Both the position numbers and the translations under genes were made by a program. This document shows positions 37,501 through 52,500 of a stretch of 64,000 nt of DNA, piece by piece. Numbering within the stretch: position 1 is the stretch's first letter; every line of letters starts with the position of its first letter. Source of the stretch: Acanthaster planci (Eukaryota; Echinodermata; Asteroidea; Valvatida; Acanthasteridae); NCBI RefSeq assembly GCF_001949145.1, contig NW_019091368.1, positions 3,865,007 through 3,929,006 of the forward strand. The letters are read 5' to 3'. The notes beneath the pieces were generated by a model. It did no database searches. It was given only the letters and a program-made list of their open reading frames with translations, and was not told the DNA's origin.

Positions 37501-40500
37501 TGCAGGGGTGTGATTTGGGGAAAATGAAAAATCCACGACACATTTGTCGGAGGGTTTTGCAAGTCGCGTCAGCCACAGCTTCCCTACAATTCACGGCATA
37601 TCTATTTGATTATAGGAGATTCAGGTACTGCATGTAAGCCACCACAAGAGCTGTTCTTACTTTGAGGGATACAATTATAACATTTACTGCAACAAAACCC
37701 TTGTCCTCATTCACTTCAATTGCAATTATACATGTAAGCTATAATTGGTGACAATCAAAGACCTAGAAGTGTAATACACACACAGACAGTTATCAGTGAT
37801 CCACAAAATTTTATCACAATTTATTAAAACTGAAAACTGTCTCATACAGATGAGTAATGCATTACTTGTGACACCATGTGCACTTGCAGTACCCAGGTTT
37901 GTCGATTTTCATGAGAAAGTCACGATAATATATCGATTTCCCCTTTGTTAATTCTCTGTCCACCTCCGTTTCCAGCCAGGAAAATTTCCAAGAATTCTTG
38001 AATTCTTTGTCTACATTCAGATCCCCTGCCCTACCTACTACCTTGTATGACATTTTTGATGGACGTCAATGACATCACACCACCACGAGAACGAAACGAA
38101 ACGCAATGGCAGACGGATGCAAGTTGTACACAGAGCATGCAACAACAACACGTATACCGTGCATACACACACAGCGAATGTACAGTACATGTACATACAC
38201 ACAACGATCATACCACTGGCCTGGGTCCCTATGTTTTAACATTGATACCCCTCCGTTCACTGTACTATTACCTATGTATCTGGCGCCTTTCCAGGGGGAG
38301 TAAGAATGCAAAAGTGCATGCTATAAATCTAAACTTGTGCCAGTCCTTCGCTTAGTTTCGCACCGAATATTGTAGTCTTTGCGTTACATATTGAAAGCAT
38401 TGACAATACGGAAATTCAAAAAGTCTCGCAGAAATTACAGAAAAATCCAGACAAATCACACCCCTGATACTGAGTTTCCAACAACTGTTTTCAGAATGTT
38501 TTCCGACGTGACGATTTGTCCATGTTGACACAATCCACAGTTGGAAGGGCCAACCATGTGCTAGGTTCTTAGAATAAGAATGCAAAGCAGAGATTTCTGA
38601 GTCTTGAAACCCTCCAACAGCACAAAACAAGCCTTTGCACCTTTGGGGGCTTGAGAGACAGAGGGGCATGGGAATTGGGTTCATACCTTGGTTGTCGCCA
38701 AGATGATTATGAAGGCTGGCCAGCTGGTCCGGTAGCATCGTGTTCAAGAGGTTGTTTTTGGCATCAGGCGGGGCAGCGCTAAGATGCCTCTCTTCCGTCT
38801 TTGCAAACACGGACTCTGGAGAGGTCAAATACAGGTAGTGAAAGGTAAGTTCATAGGTTTGGAACTCTTGACTGTGGTTCAAAGATAGAAGGCAATAAGA
38901 TTTATGGAAAATGTAATGCGGTAAAGATTCCTCAAAAGTAGAAAGATTTCTCACCTTCAATGACTTGACCTCCTCTAGTCCTCTCTAAATTCAAAGCTTC
39001 CATTTTGGCTGCAAATGACAGAGGTGGAGAGGAATCGTTCAGATTTAGTGACTTGAGATGAAGACTAACCCTGACTCCCCCGCATATTGACAAAGAAAGG
39101 CTGGATGTTGAGGTTTTAGTTTGAAGTGAATTTATTGGAGTTAAAAGACAATATGAGACTGTAATGACAACTGTGGACATCTGATGAAAGATGAAAGAGG
39201 ACATGATGTGATAGAGGACATGATGGGATAGAAATATATTGATAGCCTACATTGACACTGTGTAAGATTCATTCAAAGGTTAAAACTTGAAAGCGGCTTT
39301 GGAGACTTATGACTCGTCTTGTGAGGTTGGGTCAAAGCATGGTGCCAGAGAATACGCCACAATGGGCTCGGGATATTATTCATTCATTAGAGAGAGCGTG
39401 TAAACATCAAGATGAAAGCATCAGCTGCTGAGTGCTACAAACTAACGTTCCCACCTATTCTTTCTCTGAGGTCGGCAGTTGCTTCTTCCACTGCCTCCTG
39501 CATAGTCCTCTCAGATTCCTTGAGTTTCTCTGACAGAAAAATATAACAGATGCAAGCTTGCGTGTTACTTCTCTGCGCCATCCTCTAAAGGAAAGTGCTC
39601 CAATCTGATGCCTGGACTACTCCCACAGTCCAAGCTTTTAAAACCGAGCCAGAAGGACGCGAAATTTAACTGACGCACATGGGACTGAAAGTCAACAGTG
39701 TCAAGGGGTGATATATGCAGTAATCCAGATTCAAATGGAAAACAACAGCATGAAATCTGCATTTCGGATGGGCAACAGACCCCTGTACAATCTAAGTTTA
39801 GTTTGCCCAATGTGTCATGGAATTCTCTTCCCATAGAAACATAAGTTCTTTGTCCACATTTTACTTTTGGAAGCGCCCTGACTTTCCTGTTAAAATCTCC
39901 TTTGCAATCTCCCATTCTGCATCTCCCTGGTTATGCTACTGGCCACGAAAACTTTATTTTTTGAAAACACCAACAAAAAAAAGTCAAATGAAAAGATGTT
40001 AATTGTCATGCAAAGTTCAAAGTCTCTAAAATTCTGAACACTGCTATATAGGTAGGGCCTTGAGGATTTCTCCTCAAAACTTCAACAGATGTTGCATGTG
40101 TATGCGTATACACACTTTTTAGACACCTTAAACATGGTCACTAGACATGGTACTAGATTCAATCATTTTCAAACTTGCCAACATTCCATTTGTGATTCTT
40201 AACCCTAATACTCCTCAGTCCTCCAACAGGTGAAGGATTGAGAAGGGTTAGGGTTAACGCTCTTATGTTGAGTCTAGTGCCTGGAAAGGGTGTAACACTC
40301 ACAAATACTTTTCTAGTTAGAGTTCCAGTTTTATTGACTTTATTGGAAATATTTGGATGCTGAATCACTGAACCTTGTTTTATGTCCCCACCTGGCCTGT
40401 GTGTGACCACAAGAGGGCAGCACTTTCCCACAGGCTCTATGGCTCCACAGACACGTACTATTGCCCCCACTGCTGGTCAGCATACAGACTATTTACCTTC

Positions 40501-43500
40501 AATGACATTAGCCTTGGCTATATTCTCGATGGCTTCCAGCTGAGCCTGCTTTAGCTGTGCCTGTAGGCTGCTGACTTGCTCTTGGCTCTCCTGCAGCCTG
40601 GTTTCTGAGTCTACCAATTTAGCTGAATCAAACAAACAGGCAGAATGTTGGTACCCTTAATGCGTAAGGACACACACAAGCACTTCATGTACTTAATTGG
40701 GCCATCCATTTTTTTTTCATCATTTTCACAAGCACAGGAACAAAACGCAGGGGGTGGGGGGGCCATGTACACATTTAAAACTCAGCAAAAACAACAAATA
40801 ATTGTTATTTTCCTTTTCAGTTTGTATGCTCCTGAAGGGGAGAGGTGGTCCAGAGAGCAAAGAGGCTCTGTGCACTCCATGGAAGAAAAAGGAGAGAATG
40901 GGTGGCCCCTAAGTGACTGGAAAAGATGAAATCAAGTCCTGGCGAGTTTTGTCAGTCCTCTCAAGGTTTAAGTCTCAAGTCACAAACCATTCAGATGAAG
41001 TGTGACATTGCCATGCCTCAGTCACTGTTCAGCATCCTGTTAGGTGTAACCAAGACACCTGTTTGATAGCTAATTGATATGAAACTACAGGGGTGAGATT
41101 GAAAGATGACAAAAACCCACATGACATCCAGGTAACGGCATTACTGTAACTCTCCAGGGCTTTTAATATCCAACTGAATCCTCTCACAGATGGCTGTGAT
41201 TAAAATGAACCTCACACTTGCCTTTATAATCCAAATTGCCAAAAAAGGGCAAACCTTGAAGGATGGAAAATCTGCAAGTCCAGAATTATCAGTCAAAAAT
41301 CCTGAATCTTGACAAATCCAGAGAAATCAGACTCATGCTTACTGACTTGGGTACAACTTTTGTTTCTAAACTTCAGTTTAGTTTAGTTCTACCCTTGTGG
41401 AGTCCTACCTTTTAATCTTTCCAGTTGTTCTTCTAACAACCCTTGAACCGGGGGCTCGTTGGGTGAGGTGGGCGATGCATCTGCGTGAACAAGAAATTGC
41501 ACACAAACCTCAATTGATCAATGCGGTTTCCAGAGCCTTGCCACGTCATGGTAAGAACAGTGAACGGCGCTGGCTCGTGAACATGCTCAATGATCCATAT
41601 GTAGGTAGATCACATCATCTTCTTTCGGTTACGAAGAGCGAAGTGAAAGCTACTAACACAAACGCAACTTCTGCATGATACTTTTAAGATTGTCGGTCAT
41701 ACCACCAAGCAGCCTATTTCAATAAAACAGTCCACAAAATAATGTTCAGTGCACAGACTTTCTGCACAAGGTGGGTCAGTGCATGGAACTTGTCAATTTA
41801 TTAAGTCACTTCGTAATGCGACTAACAATTTCTAGTCTATTCGTTCCAGTATCCTCCACGATCTACCCCGGTGCAGGAACCCAATGCCACCTTCTACTTT
41901 CTCCAACTTTTCAGGAGCTCCCTGCCTCATGCATGTCTGGTAAAAGTGGCTAGACTAAATGTTTCTCCATCTTACGAAACCCAACAAAACATTCCAGTCA
42001 ATTTCAAAGGATCTGAGGAATATAGATTTTAATATACGTATGAAATTTGCCAAACACAAACATGAGAACAGTGCAGCACAGTGAGTTGGATCATTTCTAC
42101 GATGGTCATTTCTACGATGGTCATTTTTGAGACGGAGGAGTAGGTTTCACCACCCTTTCCGGGCAAACACATTTTACTTGCCGAGCATCTTTTTTACCTG
42201 TCGGCGTTGCCTGACCGTTGACCTTGGCCTCTGGTCTTGTTGGCTTCTCCTTCGCTTCTTCTTTGGCATCCTTCTCAATGTCTTCCTGGTCCTCTCTGAG
42301 TGACCTGTTGCTATTATCTGAGGGAAGGAACCCATTACGGTACAAGCACTCAACTCTCTGTGCGGTTGGTAGAACTGTAGCATTCACTGAATTTTGGACT
42401 CAAGGGACTCAGGAATTTTAAGAGGGTTACAAGTAGGCCTATGTGTAACAGTGTTGTAACGATTCACTGGATTTTAATGTGAGTCGCGTCTTCTGTCACC
42501 AGTGACTACAGTCAACTGTATTACAAGGGATTGAATAATCAGAGACTTGAATCAAAACGAGCTGCTAAAAGCTGGTGAGTTTCCCTCCTGAGTTCTCGGA
42601 GTGGGGTTCAAGGTTCACTCTGCTCACCTAACGTGTTGTCTCTGGCATCTGTGGAGTCTGAGTCTTCCTTGGAGATGATCTGCCTGGTGTCGTCCTCCTT
42701 TTCCTGAATAATCTTGCGATTTTTGTCCTCTTTCTCCTGGTCTTCCATCTTGTCGAACTTTTCCGTGTCCTTGGCATCGTGCTTGAGCTGCTCTTGAACT
42801 TCTTCGTAGCGAACTGCCCACGAGGAGGGAAAAATTACGGCCAAAAGCTTGAGACCATTTTGAGGCAAATAACACTGACACTGTCTGAGAAAGATTCAGT
42901 TTACAGAAAAAATGGTCACAGTTGGCCAGCCGATCCCACCATGTTTGAAAGTCATTGGCCTACATGTGTGCACATTGTGCGTTTTCAAGATGAAGAAATT
43001 ACCCCCCCCCTCCGTTCCACGGGTGCGACACTCAAGCTTTTAATAAACTGCAACTCGGTCACTGAGAAACTGACTTACGCTTGACAGCTGCAAGTTGCTC
43101 CCGGGCAAAGTCGCACTCCGCCTGCATCTCTTCGATCCTTGTTGCCAGGGCGATCTCCTCTCGTGATGCAATGTCCACCTTCCGTTCCAACTCCGTCTTC
43201 TCAATCGTTAATCTCTCCACCTTGGCAGCCAATGAGAAGTGAACAAGTACAAGATACTTGACTACTTGTGAAGGTAAATGAGATACAATTCTACACAAGC
43301 AACCTTTAAGAAGTTTCCAATTATACTTCTGGCTAACATACAGGTGTTACACTATCCTGCCATTGGAAAGCACGAACAAATGCCTTTCAATCATTCAGTT
43401 AAAACCTAATATTCATGCATGAATTGAAACCTCAAGGCTAGTCTGAAGCATTTTACTTGCATTACTGAAGTTGTTTCACTGGGTTTTTAACTGAGTTTTT

Positions 43501-46500
43501 ACACATAATTCCTATCAAGTTGCCACTTTTCTGTCTTATGTTCCTGTTGCTTGCAATTCACAAATTCCTCGGCTTTGGCCAAATTTGTCAGAAACAGTTA
43601 ACGGCGCCCTCAGTTGGTTTCGTGAATAACTTGGTCATACTGGAAAAGGCCAACCGAGGACGGATCTCAACAAACTCTGGGCATTTCTCAAAAAGCTTTG
43701 CCTCCAGCGGTGGCTTCGTCTGTGACCCCAGAAATATTTGTGAACCCTTTCATGCAATGATTCCCATCTCTTGCTTCATGTTCAAGTCTCACGCAGCAAA
43801 GAGCCATCCAAAGGTTATTAAGCCAGAATCTCCCAAATCAGGGACCTACACATGAGGGAAAGGCAAAGTTGGAACAAAGCTAAGTTTTGGCAGAGGCCAA
43901 AATAAACAAGGACCCCTGACCTCATCGGCATGCATCTTCTCCGCCTCGGCAAGTTTCTGGGCCACGTCCTTCAGCTCGGCGGCCACCTCCGAGTGCTTGG
44001 TGATCAAGGCCTCCTGCTCGGCCTGCAGGCGGTCCACCTCTTCCTTGGTGTGGGCGCACTCGTCCTCCGAATTGCTCAGCATCCTCTGGAGAGGAAGGAG
44101 GTTGTCCCAATGAAATAGATCAAATATTCATGCAAGCCTATGAATATTCATCTGTTTTACAGAGACTCTACTATTCTACGACTGGGGAGGTAATGTGTCA
44201 TGGTCCAAAAAGAACACAGGCGATTCACAAAGAATCCTCTGCAAGTGAGATAGTGGATGGATTTCAATACCCAGCTTTATGGGGGAAAGGAGGGTTCCGG
44301 TGTGAAAGGAAATATGAGTTTTTTCCCCAAAAGAGTTGCCCCTGTTTTGCTTGTAGAAATTGTTAAAAGTAAGACTAGAAGTTTCCTTTGAACTGTACTT
44401 GGTGACAAAACTGGGTTAGGCCAAACAAAAAATTACTTGTGGTTCCTATTACACTGAAAAATAAATTCATTTTAACTCTAAATTTTTATAGCCCAAAAAA
44501 ATTAGGGTGGGATGATGGTCTGTATTTTTTTGGGGGGGGTGTATATTTGTAACAGGTACTAAGTCAATGTCAGATTAATAATGTACATGTGCACGTCAAT
44601 ATTACATATCAGCACTGTGACTGAGCAGTAAAGCAACTGGTTGTTGAAATACAAACACACAAGAGCCGTCCATCTCATGCAAAAAAAATTTAAAACAATA
44701 CAACGTACAGGATGATGTACACAAAATTAGGCTCGGGGCAAGGCACCGTAAGTTTTCATATTTCATTGATTTGTCAAATAAAAAGATATAGGTTCCGCGT
44801 GATTTTCTAGGTTGGGTTGGGTAAGCGGAAACACAGCTATTTTTTGTTTGGCCGTAGAAAACTTCACTTTAAGCCATTTCACAACTTCACCTTTAGAAAC
44901 AGCTAACAGCTAACCATTTTTTGACAAAGTAATAATAAAAGTATCAGTTTGGAAAATTTGACAATACCTCCATGTCAGAGAGCTTCCGGCATGCATCTAG
45001 TTTCTCTTCTAGCGCCCTCTTGAGAGACTCCTTAGCGGTCGACTCGTAGTTGTGTTTGTCTTCTTGGAGTGCAACCAACTCCTTCCGTATACTCTCCTCT
45101 GAATTTGCCTGAAAGACAAAAATTCAGAGCATTTTTACAAGATAATTGTAAGAACAAGGGCGAGTGTCAGATAAATGTATCTGTTCAGTAGAAATACCAA
45201 AATAACATCACAGTTTGTTTGCTTTGTCACTGCATGGTAACGATGCCACCTCTTACATGTATACTAACAGGGTCGGTAAGTTCAAAAGAATACTGTAGTT
45301 TGCTCAACAGATTAAGGTAGCGTGTCTGTTTTGGAATTAGTAAAGTGAAGAACCTATTTTGCCAATGGTTGGGTATCTACATGGACACAACCACAATTCT
45401 TTTGGAAAAGGAGCAAACTCAGACGTGAAGACTTCTCAGTATCCAATTTTCCCCAGGAACCCATGTGTACACAGCAGTGCTAAATGGCTCTCTCTCCTTT
45501 CCCAGAATGCTTGAAGGTAAATTTGCACCACACAACCCAATAATTCAGTCAAGTATCCTGTTTTTCCCTAACAAAACACTACCTCAACTACTGACCCGCA
45601 AGTGACCTGCACAGTCAAGGAGCTGCGTCTGAGAGACGCGCGTCTCACCTTTGAGTATGCCCTGAGCTGGCTCTCTAAGACCTCCAGCCTGGAAAGCAGC
45701 CTGTCCTCATCAATCAGGGCCTGCCAGCTACTCTCCGAAGCTTCTTGGGTGGAGGAGAGCAGTCTCTGCAGGCCGGCCAGCTTCTGCTCCAGCATCTGCT
45801 CCCGGTGCAGAGCCTCCTGCTCAAAAGAATACACCTTGTTCAAAAGGAAGCCATTTGTGATCATGTTCCCTGCATCCATCTCATTTAACCTAATCTGTCA
45901 AAATGGAATGGTGCCAGACTACTTTGGGTTCAATGCCTCACTTTCATTTGAAAAAAAAAAGTTGCATAAAACTTTTTGGTAGAAAAAAATTACCATTTTT
46001 TAATTATTCATCATCATTAAAGAAACTCTGTGGTGAACTTTTATTTCATTGCATTCGCTTCTGTTCTTAGGTTCCCATATGCTATCAGTTCATCTGTCCA
46101 ATGTTGAAACTGTATCCTGAAGTATTTCAATTTGATTAAAACATTAAATGTCTCAATCTGATTCTGAAGCCTTGGATAAATCCAAAGCCTGAAACAAAGC
46201 CTAGATTTGGAAAATGGTACTAAATTGACTGAACTGCAATAATCATGCAGTTCTAGTATCCGAACTTATTTATGTATACTCCAGTGTTATAGTCTAATCC
46301 ATCACAAAGTCCTTCACAGGTCACCTTGCCTCAACTCTGGTGACAAGCTGTTCCAAGGAATCTGAGGCATTTTGTTTGCCATTGTCCATTCAACGGTACA
46401 TGTGACAGGACTTTTGATGGACTTGTAAGGCTCTACACCACCACAAGCCTGAAATCATATCAGTACGTGCAAGTTATGGGCAACTTTGAGTGACTAACAT

Positions 46501-49500
46501 ATGGTCGATTTTCCCCAATAACCTGTGCACAAAATATATCCAAAGTACCAGGCAAAATGGACCACTGGTTGACAAATTGTTGTCGCTCGAATTACTGCAA
46601 AGTGTCATGTTCAGAAAGTTCCTTAAACTTGCAGTTACATGCACGAGACGCCGACAGAAAGGCTGACCTATCCACTTCTTACCTTGAGGTAGTGTGATAA
46701 CTGGTAAAGGTCCTGGGATGGCACATTGTTACTGGTTGGGCTGGTACTGTTGTAGCTTAATGTCGGAGCCGGGGAACTAAACATTTGCAAAAGAGAGATG
46801 GGAAAAAAAGGCATAACCGGATAAAAAGGATAACTGTGTAAGTAAAAAGCATCGACTTTCCAGGGTACTTCTGGATCAACGCTGCTGTCATTTTATAGTC
46901 CAGCACCCTATGGGATTAATACCAGTAGTGTACATGTACAGGTGTATGTGCATCTGACAAGTCAGATTTATGACATGTACATGTCACTTCCATCTACAAG
47001 TACATGTAGTGGGCTCAATGTTGTTTGGTTACTTCCCAGCTGTTCTTATTTCAGATGTGAGGGAACAAACATGTTCATTCCGAGCAAATGCTTTATGTAT
47101 CAGTAAAACGATGGTGCAAAACGCATCGACATGGTTCAGCTTTCAATGAATGAAACACATGTGCATAGCCAATAATTCTGCATATTTCACAAGTCATCCA
47201 AGACTCTTGGCTTGTGTGCTCCGTTACATCCCCCACACTACGGGTTTCTGCACCACAGCTACTGGTGATCATACTTTGAACTGTAACAGCATTGTAACAC
47301 AGACTTCCTTGGCCAGCAGAGCTGTGAAATTTGGGTTCTGGTGTTCACATGCCGTTGGTATCGATGTAGATGTACCTTCATTTGGCCTGAGAGTAAGCGC
47401 TGGTGTCTTGAAGCTGCTAAGCGTACATGTACATACATAAAACTTTTATGACAAAGACAGGTTCCTTTTGAAGCAAAAATTCTATTTGAAGCATACTACA
47501 TGTACTTTTAACTGGTTCCAGGCAGAGTTTCAATTAAATGAAAATTTTCTTGGCAACATTTACTTCTGTTAGTTCAATCAAATTTGGGTCAACCAGTGCA
47601 ATAAATGCCAGACTACCAGTACATCTGAGCTCATAAGCAAGTACCAGTATGTAACACCTCTTTACAGGTTAGTTTAAAAATCTATTTATAGTGTTCATTC
47701 ATTCGTTTGGTACACTGGATATACAAGTCTTTCAAAACCCACATTACAGAAAGAAATATGTCAAACGGAACAAGACTCTGCCACTTGAAATTTGCTGAAT
47801 CTACGTGTACGTGATTTGAAATCGACATGCACCGGTATATGACAATAAGGAAATGAGTTTAGCTTGCCGAAGTTGCAGTGGTAGCTACATGCTACGTGTC
47901 AATGCCATTTACATGTTAATGCTAGACTCCATGACATATCTGTGATCTGGGTCTCAAGTGTTATCCTATAGGCTTATGAGTTTATTTCCTCCTGGCCTGG
48001 TTTATTCTGCTCACCTACAGGTACATGAAAGTCACTTTCAAAGTGTAATGAAGAACAAATGCTGTGACAAATCAAATGTCACAACTTGAATGTGTAGTTC
48101 TTCGTATGTTTATATTCTGCTGGAAGACTGTTTTGTGTTGCATTCGACATGAGATTGAATTATCTACCACTACATGGTGCATGTGGACGTAGAAATATCC
48201 TCCATCAATTACTGGGAAGAGCTGGGCAAAATGGAATCGAAATATTTTTTACTAGACTAAATATTCTTTGTACTTTTAGAATTCCATAAAATGTTTTGGG
48301 AAAAAATTCTCATTTGAAACCAAGATTTAATTTTACAGAATACAAAATAGGCAGCATACTGGACAGGAAAAGAAATTCTCCCTTTTTTGGGGGGGAAGGG
48401 GATTATATTCATCTGCAACAACTATCCACAAGGGGAGAACTTGAGTATTGCAATGTCGCATGCACGTGTCAGCCAGTTTCCTTCTCAGAGATATTTTGGG
48501 AAATTACACTTTTAAGTATCCTTGTTCCGTATGTATGTGTTGCCATAAAAATGTAATGCATCCATGTGCATGACAAATATTCACTTTGGGTTAAATAGGA
48601 CGTGTATCGAGAAATTGGCTTGCGAATATTTGTAGGTACTGTTCATTCACAGAAAGCAGAGCAGAAAAACTTTCAAAAGGACTTGCTACAAAATGGTATG
48701 GGCATCATTTTCTGATTAAATACAAATCTAATAAGCAAAGTCAATTGGGACATGATGTATCATTTCTTTGAAAATAAAAATCACCGCCTTTGAGTTTCCT
48801 ACTTTCATACATATAAACTTGCTTCTGAACAGGAATTTTTTTACGTCCGAAAGAGTCCCAAGAAAGTACCTGACTACTTCAATAAAGCCCCCCTATCTTG
48901 CACGTACCATAAGTTTTAAGTACCATAACCAACATTCTTATTATATTCATCATATTCAATGAAATCTTTTCAATCCATGGAAGACAAAATGCAGGTCTCA
49001 GGTGTGTTGCAGAGGGGAGTGAAACCTCCAATTTTTAAAATTGTGTACTACAAATATCGCACAAGTTCCCACCAACATGCACGCAATCGAGAACAAAATC
49101 CACAGCCACCCTTACCCTACAGTAATTTCCCAATGGTTTAGTGACATTCATGCCATGTTTTGTAAGAAATCAGTGGATTTGGGACTGGTTGAGCAACTTT
49201 GGGAGGTTTGCTGACTGATCAACAAGAATGTGGCTGAATGCTTGGTGTCAATTATTGGCAGATTCAGCAAAATGATGGGCAAAGCCAAACGGGTTAGGGT
49301 CAGGGTTGAACCAATTTCTGGGGTCCTGAGGTTGATTGGTCACACTCATTTTGACTGTCTTCTACCTGAGGAGTATCAGCAGTTTCTTGTCAGTGGCTGG
49401 CTGTCTGTGGTCAGGGTTAACCCGGGGGATTGAGGAACGGAAATTCTGCTTAAGCTGCAGGAAGGGTGCAAAATTCAGTGCTGATATGCAGCGCAGTTTT

Positions 49501-52500
49501 GAAAGGAGAGGAAAAAAGGAAAAATCTGCACAACGTCAAGCGGTCATTCCAAATGTTAGGCGGGGCTAATTATTTGAATATTCATATATTCCACCGATTA
49601 TTAATAACCAAATACTTAGTTTCAAAATGAAACATCTGAAGATCAAAATCAAAAAATGACACAATGTCGATGGCTCACAAAACTGAATTCCAAACGCATA
49701 TTCTGAGGTGCTACAAACAGACTTCAGGGACCTGAATTCATACATGTACATGTACGCCAAACAATAAAGTCAAAATGCCTTTTCCTTCAAGTTTTTTTTT
49801 TGCTGTTTGGAAATCCTGTATATTTTGTTTCTGCTCCTGTGGGAAGTCAGTACAACCGAATATTTGAAGGCTGAACATTTGAATATCCAGTCCTTCGAAT
49901 TGATTCAGCCTGATCCCTCTCAGTTTGGATGAGCAGTGACTCAAACACTGAGACATGTGGTGCACATGTACATGTACATGTATTTTACTTTTCTGCTTGA
50001 TAATGTATTGCAGATGGAGGTTGGAGGGTTAAAGGTCAGCGATGTACATGTAATGCTTTAATGTTGACTAGGAAAGGAAGGGGGAGGTGGTTGTGGATCT
50101 CAAGCTCATCTACAGTCCTGTTGTAGTGAAAGCTCCTTGCCTTTACAGCGTGGGGAGCCTTTGCTCTTCGTGAGAGCTGACATCGACTCATCAAGGGTAT
50201 TCGGGACACTTTCTCACAGCTCAGCTAAGTCTCGAACTTGATGCTTGTCTGCTGTCCCAGAAAACATTTTTTTTTTCAGAGGCTATTCATGTTGGGACTA
50301 AATGACGCAACGCCCATCATTCCTACTGGAAAGCCTACAAATACTTCGGGAATCCACTGATAGTGAATCAAAAAGTGAAAGGACACCCATCACAGCCTGT
50401 AACTGAAGTCCGAGACACTGCCAAAGTTTGAGCAATTGTTGTTACAGAAGGTAGGCCACTGAGTGCCCCCTTAGTTCTTTAACAAGTTTCTTGAAAACTT
50501 TGACCAACCTCCAACGTAAAAACTCAACTCAACTCAACTCAAATCTAGTCAGAAAAGAATAAATCACCCCCAATTCAGTATCTGAAAACCCCACAAACTA
50601 GACACAAAATAAATAGATGTTGTGAGGAAACAACAGCACCTACCTTCTGATAGCCTCTGTTCCGTCTGGGTTGAATAATGTCAGCTGGGAAACTATGCAG
50701 CCGTGGGTCACTGTTAACAAGTTGATATTTAAAAAGGTCATTTCTTTCAAGATTCGGGATTATGCTGTGATACATTGATACCATTAGAAGAGCACATTCA
50801 GATATATTCCATTGTTATGCCGACAACTGGAGTTAAAAAACCTGACCAGGCCTGAAAAAGCATTCTCCTGTGAGCTTGTTAAATTCATTACTTCATAATT
50901 CATCCAGCATGCATGAAATAGTGACTGCTCATAAATAAATAAGACGACACATTATGATGTAATGTACATGTACATTGTTACCATAAGGACTCTGAGCAAA
51001 TTTTAATAAAAGCTAGAGAAATCCACAGCTGATTTAAATCAAAAGGACGTAATAAAACATTACTAATGCTTAAAGTATAAACAACCCATCCACAATGCTG
51101 GTGGTGGTTAATCTCGTTCACAACATGTTGTAGTCAAAATGCTAAGTGTGGCTGGTTTGTATACATGTACAATGCCGTACAATGTAGCTTTATGCAATAA
51201 CTCTAGCGCATACAATACATTCCACGTGAGGGTGCTGTCCGGACATGAAAATGCGAAGTCTCTCTGATGAAGTAACACATATAAGTATCATATCACAAGC
51301 TTTGCTGGGCGCCACAGGGGAAAATGGATTGGGGTGAAATTACAACACAGCCTACTGAGATCTCCAACATTCACTTTACAGGTACATGAATGTTCATCAG
51401 AAATTGAAGCTTCTATTGACCACAGTCCAAACTGGTAACATAAGAATCGGACAGGTAACCTTGTCATGTTTTTTGATGGGTGACAGACTGGCGAGGGGTA
51501 CATGCACTTGTAAACAAGAGGTCATGGATTCGAGTCCATCCACAAGTGGCAGTGACAACTTTTCTCATACTAGGCTCGCAAAAAGCATCAAGCGTGACAA
51601 GCACTACACATTGCATGTAACTTCTTGTATTTTTATAATAAAAGTAACGTAAAAAAGTCACGCTTTTCCAGACTGAAAAGAGTGCCATTGGTAATGCTAC
51701 CATACATGCATATATGGAAATGGTCTGTACATGTACATGTATGTACATGTACATGTACAGTATATATGTGTATATATATTGTATTTACATGTATATTTGA
51801 TGGGCAAACAGAGAAACACTGTGTGTTTATGCTTCTGCATACTGAGGTCATACATCAATAGTGAATGAGTCACTGGGCTGGTTTTGACCACCAAGCTGAC
51901 ACAGTGCACTGCCTGACAGATCATAATTCATGACAGTAATTACACGCATGCATGTGTACAGGTGGCCCCCACAACAGCTCACTACTGGTATTAACATTAA
52001 ACCCAGGAGACGTTTTCAGCAAATGTTAAATCCGTTCCCAGTTTACTCTTCACAGATTTGCCTAGATTTGCAAGCCATGTTGTGTAACACGTGTCGTACA
52101 CAAACGTACAAACTTTTACTTCAGAGGACGAGTCGCATTTCTCAGACGGTACAACACAGGGGAAACCAGCTTTCGCAGTAGCTTACATTTTTACAGTTTT
52201 GAAAATGAATGAGCACTTTGTGAGAAGAGAAAGTTTTAGGTCTGTCCCCTGCACAAATTCAGGGTCTGCTTCTATTATGGGTCTCAATTTGTCTCTGAAG
52301 AATTTAACCACTGCAGCACTGGCCACATACATGTACATGTAGTAATATTGTTCGGTGAAGATTCCCAACTCCCACAATGTAAATGGTCCCTTTTTTGAGG
52401 CTTGCTAGCAGGTTCCTGCCTCAAGAAGTGAAATCAACACCCTAACTTCTAAAGAGCCTGCTGGCAGACTTCAACCCACTTTGGCCAGCCAATTAAGCCA

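Noticed and set aside
51480-51550. Further tRNA-like unit with GGATTCGAGTCC
   Set aside because: The B box is good, but I see no matching A box at the right distance.
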